Assembly (NCBI GenBank): GCA_014239365.1
Contig: JAAZZB010000084.1
Coordinates: 1 to 64,000, forward strand
Source: Verrucomicrobiia bacterium
Lineage (GTDB): Bacteria; Verrucomicrobiota; Verrucomicrobiia; Limisphaerales; UBA1100
Direction of reading: 5' to 3'
DNA: 64,000 nucleotides
Below are positions 24,202 through 35,041 of this stretch, piece after piece; position 1 is the stretch's first letter; the number at the start of each line of letters is the position of its first letter. The translations under genes were made by a program, and so were the position numbers. Below the pieces are notes generated by a model. It saw nothing but the letters and a program-made list of their open reading frames with translations, was not told where the DNA came from and ran no database searches.

Positions 24202-25284
24202 ATGGGGAATTCTTTTGGCGAACTCTTCCGCATCACCACCTGGGGCGAAAGCCACGGCGGCGGCGTGGGCGTGGTGATTGACGGCTGTCCACCGCGCCTC
24301 GCGTTGACCGAAAAAGATCTCCAACCCGACCTCGCCCGGCGTCGGCCCGGCCAATCCCGCATCACCACCCAACGGCAGGAAACGGATGCCGTCCGCATTT
24401 TGTCCGGCACATTCGAGGGGAAGACGCTCGGAACACCCATTTCGTTACTGGTGGAAAACACCGATCAACGCTCCGAAGCCTATACGGAGATGCAAACGAA
24501 ATACCGCCCGAGCCACGCTGATTACACTTACGATGCCAAGTATGGCATTCGCGCCTGGCCCGGCGGCGGCCGCACCAGCGCGCGCGAAACCATCGGACGC
24601 GTGGCCGCCGGAGCGATTGCCAAAAAGATTTTGAAAAAACTTTTTGGCGTCGAAGTGCTCGCGTGCGTCCAGCAAGTGCAGAAAATTTCTGCCGAAATTA
24701 ATCCAGATAAATTTACGCTCAAACAAGTCGAAGCCAACATCATCCGTTGCCCGCACAAGGCGACGGCGGAGAAAATGATCCGTCTCATCGATCGCACGCG
24801 CAAGGCAGGCGACAGCGTGGGCGGCGTGCTCCTTGGCGTGGCGCGCGGTGTGCCCGTCGGTTGGGGTGAACCGGTCTTTGACCGCCTCGAGGCCGATCTC
24901 GCCAAAGCGATGCTTAGCCTTCCCGCCAGTAAAGGATTTGAAATTGGCTCCGGCTTCGGCGGCATCGCGATGAAGGGCAGCGAACACAACGACCCCTTCC
25001 GAATGCGCGGCGGCAAAGTGCGCACCACCGCCAACCGTTCCGGCGGCGTCCAAGGCGGCATCAGCAATGGCGAGACTATTTACTTCCGCACCGTCTTCAA
25101 ACCCACCGCCACTATTTTGCAAAGCCAAGACACCGTGAGCGCCGCTGGCAAAAACGTGAAACTCAAAGCCCGCGGCCGGCACGATCCATGCGTTCTCCCT
25201 CGCGCCGTGCCGATGGTGGAAGCGATGACGGCGTTGGTGTTAGTGGATCACGCCCTGCGCCATCGCGCGCAGAATGGGAAGTAA
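24202..25284 (+). CDS. aroC: Chorismate synthase
   Basis: This enzyme makes chorismate from 5-enolpyruvylshikimate-3-phosphate using reduced FMN, the last step of the shikimate pathway. The 360-residue protein has all three family signatures: [17 protein letters not shown], then [18 protein letters not shown], and [18 protein letters not shown]. Gene order continues with a prepilin peptidase and aroE on the other strand, so two shikimate genes lie within 3.2 kb. Confidence 0.97.
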   Translation: MGNSFGELFRITTWGESHGGGVGVVIDGCPPRLALTEKDLQPDLARRRPGQSRITTQRQETDAVRILSGTFEGKTLGTPISLLVENTDQRSEAYTEMQTKYRPSHADYTYDAKYGIRAWPGGGRTSARETIGRVAAGAIAKKILKKLFGVEVLACVQQVQKISAEINPDKFTLKQVEANIIRCPHKATAEKMIRLIDRTRKAGDSVGGVLLGVARGVPVGWGEPVFDRLEADLAKAMLSLPASKGFEIGSGFGGIAMKGSEHNDPFRMRGGKVRTTANRSGGVQGGISNGETIYFRTVFKPTATILQSQDTVSAAGKNVKLKARGRHDPCVLPRAVPMVEAMTALVLVDHALRHRAQNGK

Positions 25285-25290
25285 TTTTCA

Positions 25291-25352
25291 GACACGGATT
25301 ACACAGATTTTCATGGATTAAAAAATCTGTGTGAATCTGTGTAATCCGTGTC
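25291..25352. repeat. GACACGGATTACACAGATT hairpin between aroC and prepilin peptidase
   Basis: Perfect 19-bp arms lie at 25291-25309 and 25334-25352. The element fills the gap between two convergent genes (aroC stop at 25284, prepilin peptidase stop at 25359) and could end transcription from both sides. Confidence 0.9.
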
Positions 25353-25358
25353 TCTTTT

Positions 25359-26540
25359 CTAAACCGGCCCCAAGCTTTTCCACCACCATTGCCACAGCGC
25401 GTAGCCGCCGAAGATCCAGCCGACTGCGGCGAGCGCGATGTATGGGCCGTAGGGGATGACGTTCGCTTTGTCGCGGCGCAGGAGCATCATCAGCGAACCC
25501 ACCACGGCGCCCACCATCGCGCTGGCCATTAGGCCGAAGAGGGTGGCTTGCCAGCCGAGGAACGCGCCGATGGCGGCCATAAATTTCACATCGCCAAAGC
25601 CCATCGCCTCGCGCGGGATGGTGACTTCGCGGGTGAGCACTTCGAGGTGCGGCACTTCGCTTGCGGAAAAATCCATCTCGCCGATGGTGAGCGTATCGGC
25701 ATTGAGCGCCACGGACTTGTCCCAATAACAACAGTCTACGAGTTCCACGTGTTCGGCGTGCAGCGTTACGGTGTCGCCTTTGCGATAAAACACATCCTCG
25801 AATGGAATCACTGTGTCCTCCTCACCCGGTTCGCCGCCGAGGCACATATAGTCCGTGCAAAAAGAAACCGTCACCGGCACGTCGCTGTTGTACGTTTGTT
25901 TGCCAAACATCGCTTTGCCCAGCCGCACCACCGCGTACACCACCGCGCCGCCCACCGCCATGCCCAACACGCTGAGCCAAAGCGCCTGCGCGTGGCTCAC
26001 GGGTTCGCCAAGAAACGCCCCGTGCAATTGCGGCAGCGCGACGGAGAAAATCGCGCCCATCACCATCCCGCCTTTGGTTAATTCATCCGGAATAATAAAA
26101 TGCTCAAAATCAATAAAGGTGGACGCAATCAATCCCGCCAACAAAGTGACGAGCGCCATCGAAACGCCCGCTGCGATGAGTGGGTTTTTGATGGGCGCCT
26201 CGTAGCCTTGCGTAAATTGAAAGTACACCAACAACCACGCGCCCAGAAAAGCCACGCCGGTGAGGAACTCCACCAACACATAGCGCGCGGGAATGCGCGC
26301 CTCGCAGCCGGCGCATTTTCCGCGTTGCCACAGCCACGTGATGAGCGGCACATTTTGATACCAAGGAATCGAGTAACCGCACTGCGGACAATGCGAGGGC
26401 GGATGCAAAATACTCATCTCACGCGGCAGCCGATGGATGACGACGTTCAAAAAACTGCCCACGATGCAGCCGAGCACAAAGAACACCATCGAGAACAGCG
26501 TCAGTTCGCTGCCAAAAAACTGGATCAATTGGTCAGCCAT
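25359..26540 (-). CDS. Prepilin peptidase (A24 family, PilD/GspO type)
   Basis: This inner-membrane aspartic protease cleaves and methylates type IV prepilins and type II secretion pseudopilins. The 393-residue protein has the N-terminal methylase region with a zinc site made of two Cys pairs (CPQCGYSIPW and CAGCEARIP), and two catalytic Asp candidates, one in FIDFEHFIIPDE and one in GFGDVKFMAAIGAF. About 90 extra residues between the catalytic regions (about 222-310, with FCTDYMCLGG) are absent from standard enzymes. The gene overlaps the end of aroE by 8 bp and is cotranscribed with it. Confidence 0.93.
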   Translation of the reverse strand: MADQLIQFFGSELTLFSMVFFVLGCIVGSFLNVVIHRLPREMSILHPPSHCPQCGYSIPWYQNVPLITWLWQRGKCAGCEARIPARYVLVEFLTGVAFLGAWLLVYFQFTQGYEAPIKNPLIAAGVSMALVTLLAGLIASTFIDFEHFIIPDELTKGGMVMGAIFSVALPQLHGAFLGEPVSHAQALWLSVLGMAVGGAVVYAVVRLGKAMFGKQTYNSDVPVTVSFCTDYMCLGGEPGEEDTVIPFEDVFYRKGDTVTLHAEHVELVDCCYWDKSVALNADTLTIGEMDFSASEVPHLEVLTREVTIPREAMGFGDVKFMAAIGAFLGWQATLFGLMASAMVGAVVGSLMMLLRRDKANVIPYGPYIALAAVGWIFGGYALWQWWWKSLGPV

Positions 26541-27447
26541 TGACAGCCTCCTCCAACGCAGCGCGCATTAGTTTGAGCGGCGCGGCTTGGCCGCTCCAAA
26601 TTTCCAGCGCCTTCGCGCCCTGATGCAGCAGCATCCCGAGGCCGTTGGCGGTTTGGCAACCGGCGGCACGCGCGGCGGTCAGCAGCGGCGTCTCGGCCGG
26701 TTGATAAATCATATCGTACACCGCGCGCGTTTTATCCAATGAAAACTGATCGGTGTCCAGCGGCAGCGCGTCGCCCGTGGCGAGCCCAAGCGATGTGCAG
26801 TTGAGCACGAGATCCACATTGCCGCCGGGATAGCCCACCGAAACGGCCACCGCCGGAAAGCGCGTGCGAATTTCGTGGGCAATCGCTTCGGCCTTGCTTT
26901 CGGTGCGGTTGACGATGTGCAGCTGCCGCACGCCTGTGGCCGCCATTTTCAATGCCGCCACGCGACCGGCACCGCCCGCGCCAAGCAACAGCACATTTTC
27001 CCCGCGCACTTCCATCCCCAAATCTTCGCGCAAACTTTGGGTGATGCCGTCTGCATCTGTGTTAAATCCGTGGCTGCGCAATTGGTGCGGCGCGGTTTCG
27101 AAATCGCGTAACGCGCGCCAGTCGCCGTGGTCATCCTGTCCTTCAAAGAGAATCGTGTTGACCGCGCCCCATTCGCTTGCGCTTTCGTCGAGCACATCCA
27201 CCATGTCCATAGCCAGCAATTTATGCGGCACGGTAAGGTTGATGCCGATATAATGCATCGCCTGCGCGCCGGCGATCGCTTCGCGCAGTTGCTCCGGCCG
27301 CACCTCGGCGGCGGTGTAGCGCCAGTCGAGCCCCAGCTCCGCGATGCCCGCATTTTGCATCGGGGGCGAAGCCGAGTGCCCCACGGGAAACCCATACACC
27401 GCGCAAAGACGCGTGCGGGCGGAAACAGGATGTGCGTGGCCGGACAC
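26533..27447 (-). CDS. aroE: Shikimate dehydrogenase
   Basis: AroE reduces 3-dehydroshikimate to shikimate with NADPH. The catalytic core is clear: the substrate loop [15 protein letters not shown], Lys in [10 protein letters not shown], and the nucleotide-binding [14 protein letters not shown]. The start is uncertain. GTG 27447 gives 304 residues, slightly longer than usual, and a TTG at 27468 is an alternative. Upstream of that the frame would run into the divergent acs gene. The stop overlaps the prepilin peptidase start by 8 bp. Confidence 0.93.
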   Translation of the reverse strand: MSGHAHPVSARTRLCAVYGFPVGHSASPPMQNAGIAELGLDWRYTAAEVRPEQLREAIAGAQAMHYIGINLTVPHKLLAMDMVDVLDESASEWGAVNTILFEGQDDHGDWRALRDFETAPHQLRSHGFNTDADGITQSLREDLGMEVRGENVLLLGAGGAGRVAALKMAATGVRQLHIVNRTESKAEAIAHEIRTRFPAVAVSVGYPGGNVDLVLNCTSLGLATGDALPLDTDQFSLDKTRAVYDMIYQPAETPLLTAARAAGCQTANGLGMLLHQGAKALEIWSGQAAPLKLMRAALEEAVNG

Positions 27448-27550
27448 GCGCGCAATGTACCGAGGCAAAGTGCCGAGGTCGAGATTGGAGTGGCTTGACG
27501 GCGGGGCGTTGCTTTCCCACAATGCGCGCCCGAAATTATTTGATTTTACA

Positions 27551-29491
<1,941 letters not shown>

Positions 29492-29585
29492 TGTAGCCCG
29501 GGCCGGTGGCCCGGACTACAGCGCTGCATCATTTTGGTAGGGACACGCTGCACGTGTCCACGGACGCGCACAGCGCGTCCCTACC
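29492..29585. repeat. CCCGGG palindrome plus GGTAGGGA compound hairpin after acs
   Basis: A CCCGGG-type palindrome starts directly after the acs stop. At 29536-29585 comes a compound hairpin with outer GGTAGGGA/TCCCTACC and inner GGACACGC/GGACGCGC hairpins. Same families as at 188, 3571 and 5935. Confidence 0.85.
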
Positions 29586-29638
29586 GTGTGAATGTCTAAT
29601 CCTTGCACCGCCTTCCCCCGCGCCCTAACTTCGCGGCG

Positions 29639-30913
29639 ATGAAATGGTTGCCCTTTGAGTTTGCGTTGGCGCTGCGGTATTTGCGGCCCAAACGCACCTC
29701 GGTTTCGTTCATCACACTCATCTCGGTGGTGGGCGTGATGTTGGGCGTGGCGGTGCTCATCATCGTTACTTCGGTGTTTTCCGGCTTCCATTTGCAACTG
29801 AAGAAATCGTTTTTCCAATTCTCGGCCGACCTCACCGTGCGACCGATGAGCGGGCCGATTGTGGAATACGAGGCGCTGTCCGATCGCATTGGAAAAATTC
29901 CGGGCGTCACCGGCGTCTCCCCAATCATCGGCGGCAAGGTGATGATGGAGACCGACCCGGAATTCGGCGCGCCGGCATTCGATGCGCCGGTGCTGTTGGG
30001 CGTGGATCCCGAGCGAATGAAAACCGTCAGCCAAGTGCCGGAACATTTGGAGGCGGGCGAATTTAATTTGCGCGGTAATCGGCTGGTGATTGGCTACAAT
30101 TTTGCGCGATCCGATGGCGAGTTCCGGTTGGGCGTGGGCGATCGTGTGCTGATCCATTCGCCCAAGATGATTCAGGAAATGCGCGAGGCCCAAAAAGCTG
30201 GCGAGGAGTTGGGCATTTTTCCGGAAGAATACATCGTGGCCGGCGTGTTCGATGCGGGCCAAAAAGATCTCAACGATTTTATATTCTGCAGCCTCTACAA
30301 CGCGCAGGATTTGTATGGCCTCGAGGAAGGCGCGGCGATGTTGTGGGTGGAAACCACCGACCCGCTGCAGCTCGGCCCGCAGCAGGCGGCGTTGGAAAAA
30401 ATGCTTGGGGAGGGCTTTAGCATCGGCACTTGGAAAGATCTCAATCCGGTGCTGCTCGCGCAGGTGCAGGTGGAGAAAATGATCAACCAATTCCTGATGT
30501 TTTTTATCGTGGTAGTGGCGGCGTTTGGCATTGCGAGTTCGTTGATTATTTTTGGCGTACAAAAAACCAAAGAGATTGGTTTGCTCAAAGCGCTGGGCGC
30601 GAGCAATGGGCAGGTGAGTTTTGTGTTTCTCATTCAAAGTGCCGTGGTGGGATTGCTCGGCACGGGGATGGGCATCGCGATGGGATTATTGGTGCTCAAA
30701 TATCGCAACCAATTTTTGGGGTTTCTGCGCGGGCACGATGTGGAGTTGTTTCCGGAAAAACTTTATGGCTTTCGCGAACTCCCCGCCCAAGTGGTGCCGG
30801 GCGATCTCGTGGTCATTTGTGGCGTCTCGATTTTAATTTGTTTGCTGGCCGGATTATTGCCGGCTTGGAATGCGGCCCGTTTGCGGCCGGTGGAGGCTTT
30901 GCGTAGTGAGTGA
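29639..30913 (+). CDS. lolC: Lipoprotein-releasing ABC transporter permease (LolC/LolE family)
   Basis: The product is 424 residues from ATG 29639. The N-terminus FALALRYLRPKRTSVSFITLIS followed by a long helix is the LolC/E signature. A periplasmic MacB-type domain fills about 50-270, then three FtsX-type membrane helices (MFFIVVVAAFGIASSLIIFGV, VVGLLGTGMGIAMGLLVL and the last near 400). With LolD it extracts outer-membrane lipoproteins from the inner membrane, which implies a Gram-negative envelope. A second permease gene is not present, so a LolC homodimer is likely. The lolD start overlaps its end by 8 bp. Confidence 0.9.
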   Translation: MKWLPFEFALALRYLRPKRTSVSFITLISVVGVMLGVAVLIIVTSVFSGFHLQLKKSFFQFSADLTVRPMSGPIVEYEALSDRIGKIPGVTGVSPIIGGKVMMETDPEFGAPAFDAPVLLGVDPERMKTVSQVPEHLEAGEFNLRGNRLVIGYNFARSDGEFRLGVGDRVLIHSPKMIQEMREAQKAGEELGIFPEEYIVAGVFDAGQKDLNDFIFCSLYNAQDLYGLEEGAAMLWVETTDPLQLGPQQAALEKMLGEGFSIGTWKDLNPVLLAQVQVEKMINQFLMFFIVVVAAFGIASSLIIFGVQKTKEIGLLKALGASNGQVSFVFLIQSAVVGLLGTGMGIAMGLLVLKYRNQFLGFLRGHDVELFPEKLYGFRELPAQVVPGDLVVICGVSILICLLAGLLPAWNAARLRPVEALRSE

Positions 30914-31583
30914 CGCAGTCTTGAAAGCAAATGGCGTGGGGAAAACCTACCGAATGGCGGGCCAACCTTTGACGGTGCTTAATGGCGTCGATCTCGCGTT
31001 GGAACGCGGCGAGTTTGTGGCGTTGCAGGGGGCTTCCGGTTCGGGCAAGAGCACGCTGTTGCAATTGCTCGGCGGGTTGGATGCGCCTTCGGAGGGGGAA
31101 ATTATTTTTAAGGGTAAGTCGATGCGTTTGCAATCGCCTTTGGACGCAGCAATCTTTCGCGGGCTGCACATCGGCTTTGTGTTTCAGGCGTATCATTTGT
31201 TGCCGGATTTGGACGCACTGGAAAATGTGTGCCTCCCCGCGTTAGTGCAGCGCGCGCCCCAAGCCCAAGCGGAAACCCGCGCGCGGGAATTGCTGGCGGC
31301 CGTGGGGCTGGCGGATCGGATGACGCATTTGCCTACGGAACTTTCCGGCGGCGAACAGCAGCGCGTGGCCATCGCGCGGGCGTTGATGAATGAACCGGAA
31401 ATTATTTTGGCCGATGAACCCACCGGCAATCTCGACACCGGCACCGAGGCGGAAATCATCGCGTTGCTCGCTCAATTGCACCGCGAACATAATCTGACTT
31501 TGCTCGTCGCCACGCACGATGATGTGGTCGCCGCCGCCGCCGAGCGCATTGTTCGGCTGAAGGATGGAAGGGTTGCTGACTGA
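30906..31583 (+). CDS. lolD: Lipoprotein-releasing ABC transporter ATP-binding protein
   Basis: The product is 225 residues from GTG 30906, which overlaps the lolC stop. Walker A is GASGSGKST, the signature is [15 protein letters not shown], and Walker B is [15 protein letters not shown], the NLD extension being typical of the MacB/LolD/FtsE branch. It energises LolC. The following ilvE starts 43 bp later. Confidence 0.93.
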   Translation: MSDAVLKANGVGKTYRMAGQPLTVLNGVDLALERGEFVALQGASGSGKSTLLQLLGGLDAPSEGEIIFKGKSMRLQSPLDAAIFRGLHIGFVFQAYHLLPDLDALENVCLPALVQRAPQAQAETRARELLAAVGLADRMTHLPTELSGGEQQRVAIARALMNEPEIILADEPTGNLDTGTEAEIIALLAQLHREHNLTLLVATHDDVVAAAAERIVRLKDGRVAD

Positions 31584-31626
31584 AGGATTGCCCCGCCGCG
31601 CGCGTTGCGGCACTCTCCGCCGACCG

Positions 31627-32493
31627 ATGAAGGTTTACATAAACGGAAAATTTGTGGATGAGGCCAAAGCCTCCGTGTCAGTTTTTGATCACGGGCTGCT
31701 TTATGGCGATGGATTATTCGAAGGCATTCGCGCTTATAACGGCCGCGTGTTTCGCTTGGAAGAACACATCGACCGCCTGTTTTATTCCGCCAAAGCGATT
31801 TTGATGAAGCTGCCGATGAGCCACAAAGCGCTGTGCGCGGCCGTGGTGGAAACGTGCCGCCGCAATAAAGTTCGCGATGGCTACATCCGGCTGGTGGTCA
31901 CCCGCGGCACGGGCACGCTGGGGCTCGATCCCAATCGCTGCAGCAATCCGCAGGTCATCATTATCACCGCGAACATCCAGCTTTATCCCAAGGCGTTCTA
32001 CGATAAAGGGCTGACGATTGTCACCGTGCCCACCACGCGCAACCACACCAACGCGGTGAACCCGGCCATTAAATCGCTGAATTACCTCAACAACATTCTC
32101 GCCAAAATCGAGGCTACCAACGCCGGTTGCGTCGAAGCCATTATGCTCAACTCACAGGGTTACGTGGCCGAATGCACGGGTGACAATATTTTTATGCTCA
32201 AGGACGGCAAAATGTTTACGCCCTCGCTGGCCTCCGGCGCGCTGCACGGCATCACCCGAACCGTGGTGATGGAACTGGCTGAAGGATTGGACATCGAAGT
32301 CACCCAACCCAATCTCACCCGCTACGATTTATACAACGCCGATGAATGCTTCATTACCGGCACCGCCGCCGAAGTGGTACCCGTGGTAAAAATCGACGGC
32401 CGAAAAATCGGCACCGGCCGCCCCGGCAAACACACCAAAGCCTTCATGCAAGCCTACCACGCATTGACCAATGCGTCGGGATCGGCGATTTAA
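31627..32493 (+). CDS. ilvE: Branched-chain amino acid aminotransferase (class IV)
   Basis: The product is 288 residues. The fold-type IV PLP Lys lies in NPAIKSLNYLNN. Other landmarks are the N-terminal FDHGLLYGDGLFEGIRAYNG, the EAIMLNSQGYVAECTGDNIF segment and the late FITGTAAEVVPV. IlvE makes the last transamination step to valine, leucine and isoleucine. D-amino-acid transaminase or aminodeoxychorismate lyase are relatives, but the RAYNG and GTAAEV motifs favour IlvE. A secreted toxin gene follows 23 bp downstream without obvious relation. Confidence 0.92.
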   Translation: MKVYINGKFVDEAKASVSVFDHGLLYGDGLFEGIRAYNGRVFRLEEHIDRLFYSAKAILMKLPMSHKALCAAVVETCRRNKVRDGYIRLVVTRGTGTLGLDPNRCSNPQVIIITANIQLYPKAFYDKGLTIVTVPTTRNHTNAVNPAIKSLNYLNNILAKIEATNAGCVEAIMLNSQGYVAECTGDNIFMLKDGKMFTPSLASGALHGITRTVVMELAEGLDIEVTQPNLTRYDLYNADECFITGTAAEVVPVVKIDGRKIGTGRPGKHTKAFMQAYHALTNASGSAI

Positions 32494-32516
32494 ACAAATA
32501 GTGCCGTACAAAAATT

Positions 32517-33854
32517 ATGAAAACAAAAAAATCATTTCTCAATCGGTTTACCAGATCGTTGTCGGCGTTGCTTCTGACGTTAACGTTTCTGATCCCCACG
32601 GCCAAAGCTGAGGTATATGGCTATCGACAAGGGAATTTTTTGGATTCCCTCAAGTATGGAGCCTATTTTGAATCCACCGACATTAATATGATGAACTTGG
32701 TTTTGGCCGAGATTTTCGGTCAACAATCGGGTGTTATTGATAACATAATGGTAGATGAGTTCTCATTAGAATTCGGTTCATCGCCAATGCGAATGCCGGT
32801 TCTTATGGCGTCAGTAATGTTGGTGCGTGACTCAAAGGAGGGAGGTGTATGGGTGGAATACGCCCGAACTTGGGAGCAGCTTGTGGATGGCGAACCACGA
32901 GTGCAAACCCTTGCAGTTCACATTTCTGCTCGTGGTAACGTGGATGCGGTGGAAGAGTTGGATTCAGTCTGGAATTATTTGGAGGCTCATACCGCATCAG
33001 AGCGGATTTGGCAGGAAACCCTCGGAGATCCGGATAAAGGCCCCTTGGATTATTATTTTTCAGTGGACCTTGCGAGCCCTGAAGAATCGATGGGTTTCTG
33101 GGATCGATTCTTGTTAGGTGCTTATTTGGGGGATACAGCAGAAATTGATTTAGGTTGGGCAGGAGTAGGCGGTCAAACTGCTGGCGGATTGGTTCCATAC
33201 GCAGGCCAAGTGGCAGATGCTCGCGATGCTTCTGTGGCACTGAATACCCTTTGGGAAAGTGGTGGGGCCGATGGGAAATTGGACACCACTTTGGCCGTCA
33301 TTGCAGCATTTCCCGGTGCCGGTGATTTTGTGAAGGGGAGCGTGCGAATGGCCACTAAAGCCAGCAAACACGCCGCCCAAGAAGTCGGAGGTGCGCTCGC
33401 CAAAAAAATTGACGACTTTGTCGGTAAAGCAGGGAAATCAACCCCTCCGAAGGGAAGGTCTCCTAAAAGCCCCAATGGAAGCAGCAGTGGTGGTGCTAGA
33501 CAGAATGCTTGGGGTAAAGGCACGGAATTCAATGGAAAAAAAGTATTTCAAAGGAATGATTTAATTGATCTGAAACTAATCGATGACCGTGGGCGTACAA
33601 ATTTGCAACGAATGAAACAAGGGGTGGCTCCTATTGGGCCAGATGGGAACTCAATCAATTTGCATCATCTAACACAAACTAATGACAGTCCAATCGTGGA
33701 AATGACAGCAACTATGCATCAAAAGAACCATAAGAAATTGCACAAGAACACTGGTCAATCACCGTCCCAAATTGATCGTCCCAAATTTGATTCTTGGCGT
33801 CGTAAGTACTGGAAGGAAAGATCAAGCCAATTTGAGAAGGAGATGACACAATGA
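32517..33854 (+). CDS. Secreted polymorphic toxin with C-terminal LHH nuclease
   Basis: The product is 445 residues. A Sec-type signal peptide (LSALLLTLTFLIPTAKA) is followed by an unassigned region of about 170 residues, then a glycine-rich pre-toxin-like stretch (GGQTAGGLVPYAGQVADARD, AFPGAGDFVKGSVRMATK). A Ser/Gly/Pro linker leads to a C-terminal nuclease with the LHH motif (382-384, NLHHLTQ) and HQKNHKKLH downstream, typical of the HNH/EndoVII-type LHH toxins. The SUKH gene beginning at 33851 overlaps its end by 4 bp and would be the antidote. A plain signal peptide, with no VgrG, PAAR or RHS repeats, makes the export route to target cells unclear. Confidence 0.82.
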   Translation: MKTKKSFLNRFTRSLSALLLTLTFLIPTAKAEVYGYRQGNFLDSLKYGAYFESTDINMMNLVLAEIFGQQSGVIDNIMVDEFSLEFGSSPMRMPVLMASVMLVRDSKEGGVWVEYARTWEQLVDGEPRVQTLAVHISARGNVDAVEELDSVWNYLEAHTASERIWQETLGDPDKGPLDYYFSVDLASPEESMGFWDRFLLGAYLGDTAEIDLGWAGVGGQTAGGLVPYAGQVADARDASVALNTLWESGGADGKLDTTLAVIAAFPGAGDFVKGSVRMATKASKHAAQEVGGALAKKIDDFVGKAGKSTPPKGRSPKSPNGSSSGGARQNAWGKGTEFNGKKVFQRNDLIDLKLIDDRGRTNLQRMKQGVAPIGPDGNSINLHHLTQTNDSPIVEMTATMHQKNHKKLHKNTGQSPSQIDRPKFDSWRRKYWKERSSQFEKEMTQ

Positions 33855-34321
33855 ACGCAAATGATTTTGAACAATACTTGGAAGAGTTAGCATCCAATCC
33901 TTCGGGTGATTTCGAAGGGTTCAAACCCGAGTCATTAGTTGCACTGGCTGAAGATGCATTGTCCTTGCGCTTCTCGCCTTCATACCGGCAATTTCTGCTG
34001 CGGCTGGGTTGTGGTGATATTAACGGATTGGAAATCTATGGGGTCATCCGTGATAGCTTCGTCAATGCCAGCATCCCCAATGGCATTTGGTTGACGTTGG
34101 AATTGCGGCAGTCCTCGGGGTTGCCGGTGGATATTATTCTTTTTCAGGAAACGGGGGTGGGCGGTTATTACGCAATCGACTTGGGGCAGTCCACGGAAGA
34201 CGGCGAGGCGCCGGTTGTGGAATGGATTCCCGGCGCGGACAATCCGCGACCGTGTCCGATCATTGCCGAAAACTTTGGCGTGCATCTTCAGGAACAAGTC
34301 AAGGCGTACAGCGAGGATTAG
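33851..34321 (+). CDS. SMI1/KNR4 (SUKH) family immunity protein
   Basis: The product is 156 residues with a SUKH fold. An N-terminal helix with ALAEDALSLRFSPSYRQFLLRLG leads to GLEIYGV, and the late strand is GVGGYYAIDLGQ. SUKH proteins are the most common immunity proteins beside nuclease toxins, and this start overlaps the LHH toxin stop by 4 bp (ATGA), which ensures coupled synthesis. It should bind and block the nuclease in the cytosol. The 156 bp after it hold no gene, only the mcsA promoter at the end. Confidence 0.85.
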   Translation: MNANDFEQYLEELASNPSGDFEGFKPESLVALAEDALSLRFSPSYRQFLLRLGCGDINGLEIYGVIRDSFVNASIPNGIWLTLELRQSSGLPVDIILFQETGVGGYYAIDLGQSTEDGEAPVVEWIPGADNPRPCPIIAENFGVHLQEQVKAYSED

Positions 34322-34462
34322 TCGCCTGAAAAAACGCCGAAGCTTTGCCTCGCGCGATATGATTTGATCAATGCTGTGGGATGGTTCATCATTCGTGCGG
34401 CGACGGTTCATCACGCCCCAGCCACCATTCAAGCCTCCCCTGAATCGGGTGGAGAAATTTTG

Positions 34463-34471
34463 TGATATATT
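34463..34471 (+). promoter_or_regulatory. Extended -10 promoter of mcsA, probably leaderless
   Basis: TGATATATT has the TGn extension before TATATT (34466-34471). It ends six bases before the mcsA ATG (34478), so transcription should start at or beside the A of the start codon. No good -35 box is seen at 16-18 bp, as expected for extended -10 promoters. Confidence 0.55.
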
Positions 34472-34477
34472 AAACCC

Positions 34478-35041
34478 ATGCAATGTTGCCAACCAGATTG
34501 TGAGAACGAGGCCACGGTTCATTTGACTGAGATTGTGGATGGTCAGATGAAGAAGATTGATCTCTGCGAGGAGTGCGCCAAGGAACAGGGGGTCACCGAT
34601 CCGAAAGGATTCGCGCTGGCGGATTTGTTGCTGGGCTTGGGCGCGGCTTCGGAGATGGAGTCGGGCAGTGGGGAATTGGAATGTCCCTCGTGCGGGTTTG
34701 CGCAGGCGGATTTTAAGAAGAGCGGGCGGCTGGGTTGCTCCGATTGTTATGCGACGTTTGCGGAGCCTTTGGAGGGGATGCTCAAGCAAATGCACAAGGG
34801 CACGCAGCACGTGGGCAAGGTGCCCAAGGCGTTGCGGCAGGAAATGGATTTCACCAAACACCGGCAGCAATTGGAAAAGCAATTGAAAAAAGCCATCGAT
34901 ACGGAGGACTACGAGCAGGCGGCGCAGGTGCGGGATCAGTTGCGGGGATTGGATGTGCCGCCGGAGGATCCGGTGGAACCGCTTGAGCCAAAGGCAAAAG
35001 GAGCGAAGAGCGCAAAGAGCACGAAGGGAGGAGAGGCTTAA
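34478..35041 (+). CDS. mcsA: McsA, zinc-finger activator of the arginine kinase McsB
   Basis: The product is 187 residues. The N-terminal half has several Cys pairs (MQCCQPDCE, LCEECAKE, ECPSCGFAQ, LGCSDCYATF) that bind zinc. A UvrB/UvrC-type motif follows at about 125-155 (RQQLEKQLKKAIDTEDYEQAAQVRDQL). In Firmicutes McsA activates McsB and links it to ClpC. The tail is Lys/Ala/Gly-rich. The mcsB start overlaps the stop by one base (TAATG). No ctsR repressor gene, the usual first gene of this operon in Firmicutes, precedes it. Confidence 0.92.
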   Translation: MQCCQPDCENEATVHLTEIVDGQMKKIDLCEECAKEQGVTDPKGFALADLLLGLGAASEMESGSGELECPSCGFAQADFKKSGRLGCSDCYATFAEPLEGMLKQMHKGTQHVGKVPKALRQEMDFTKHRQQLEKQLKKAIDTEDYEQAAQVRDQLRGLDVPPEDPVEPLEPKAKGAKSAKSTKGGEA

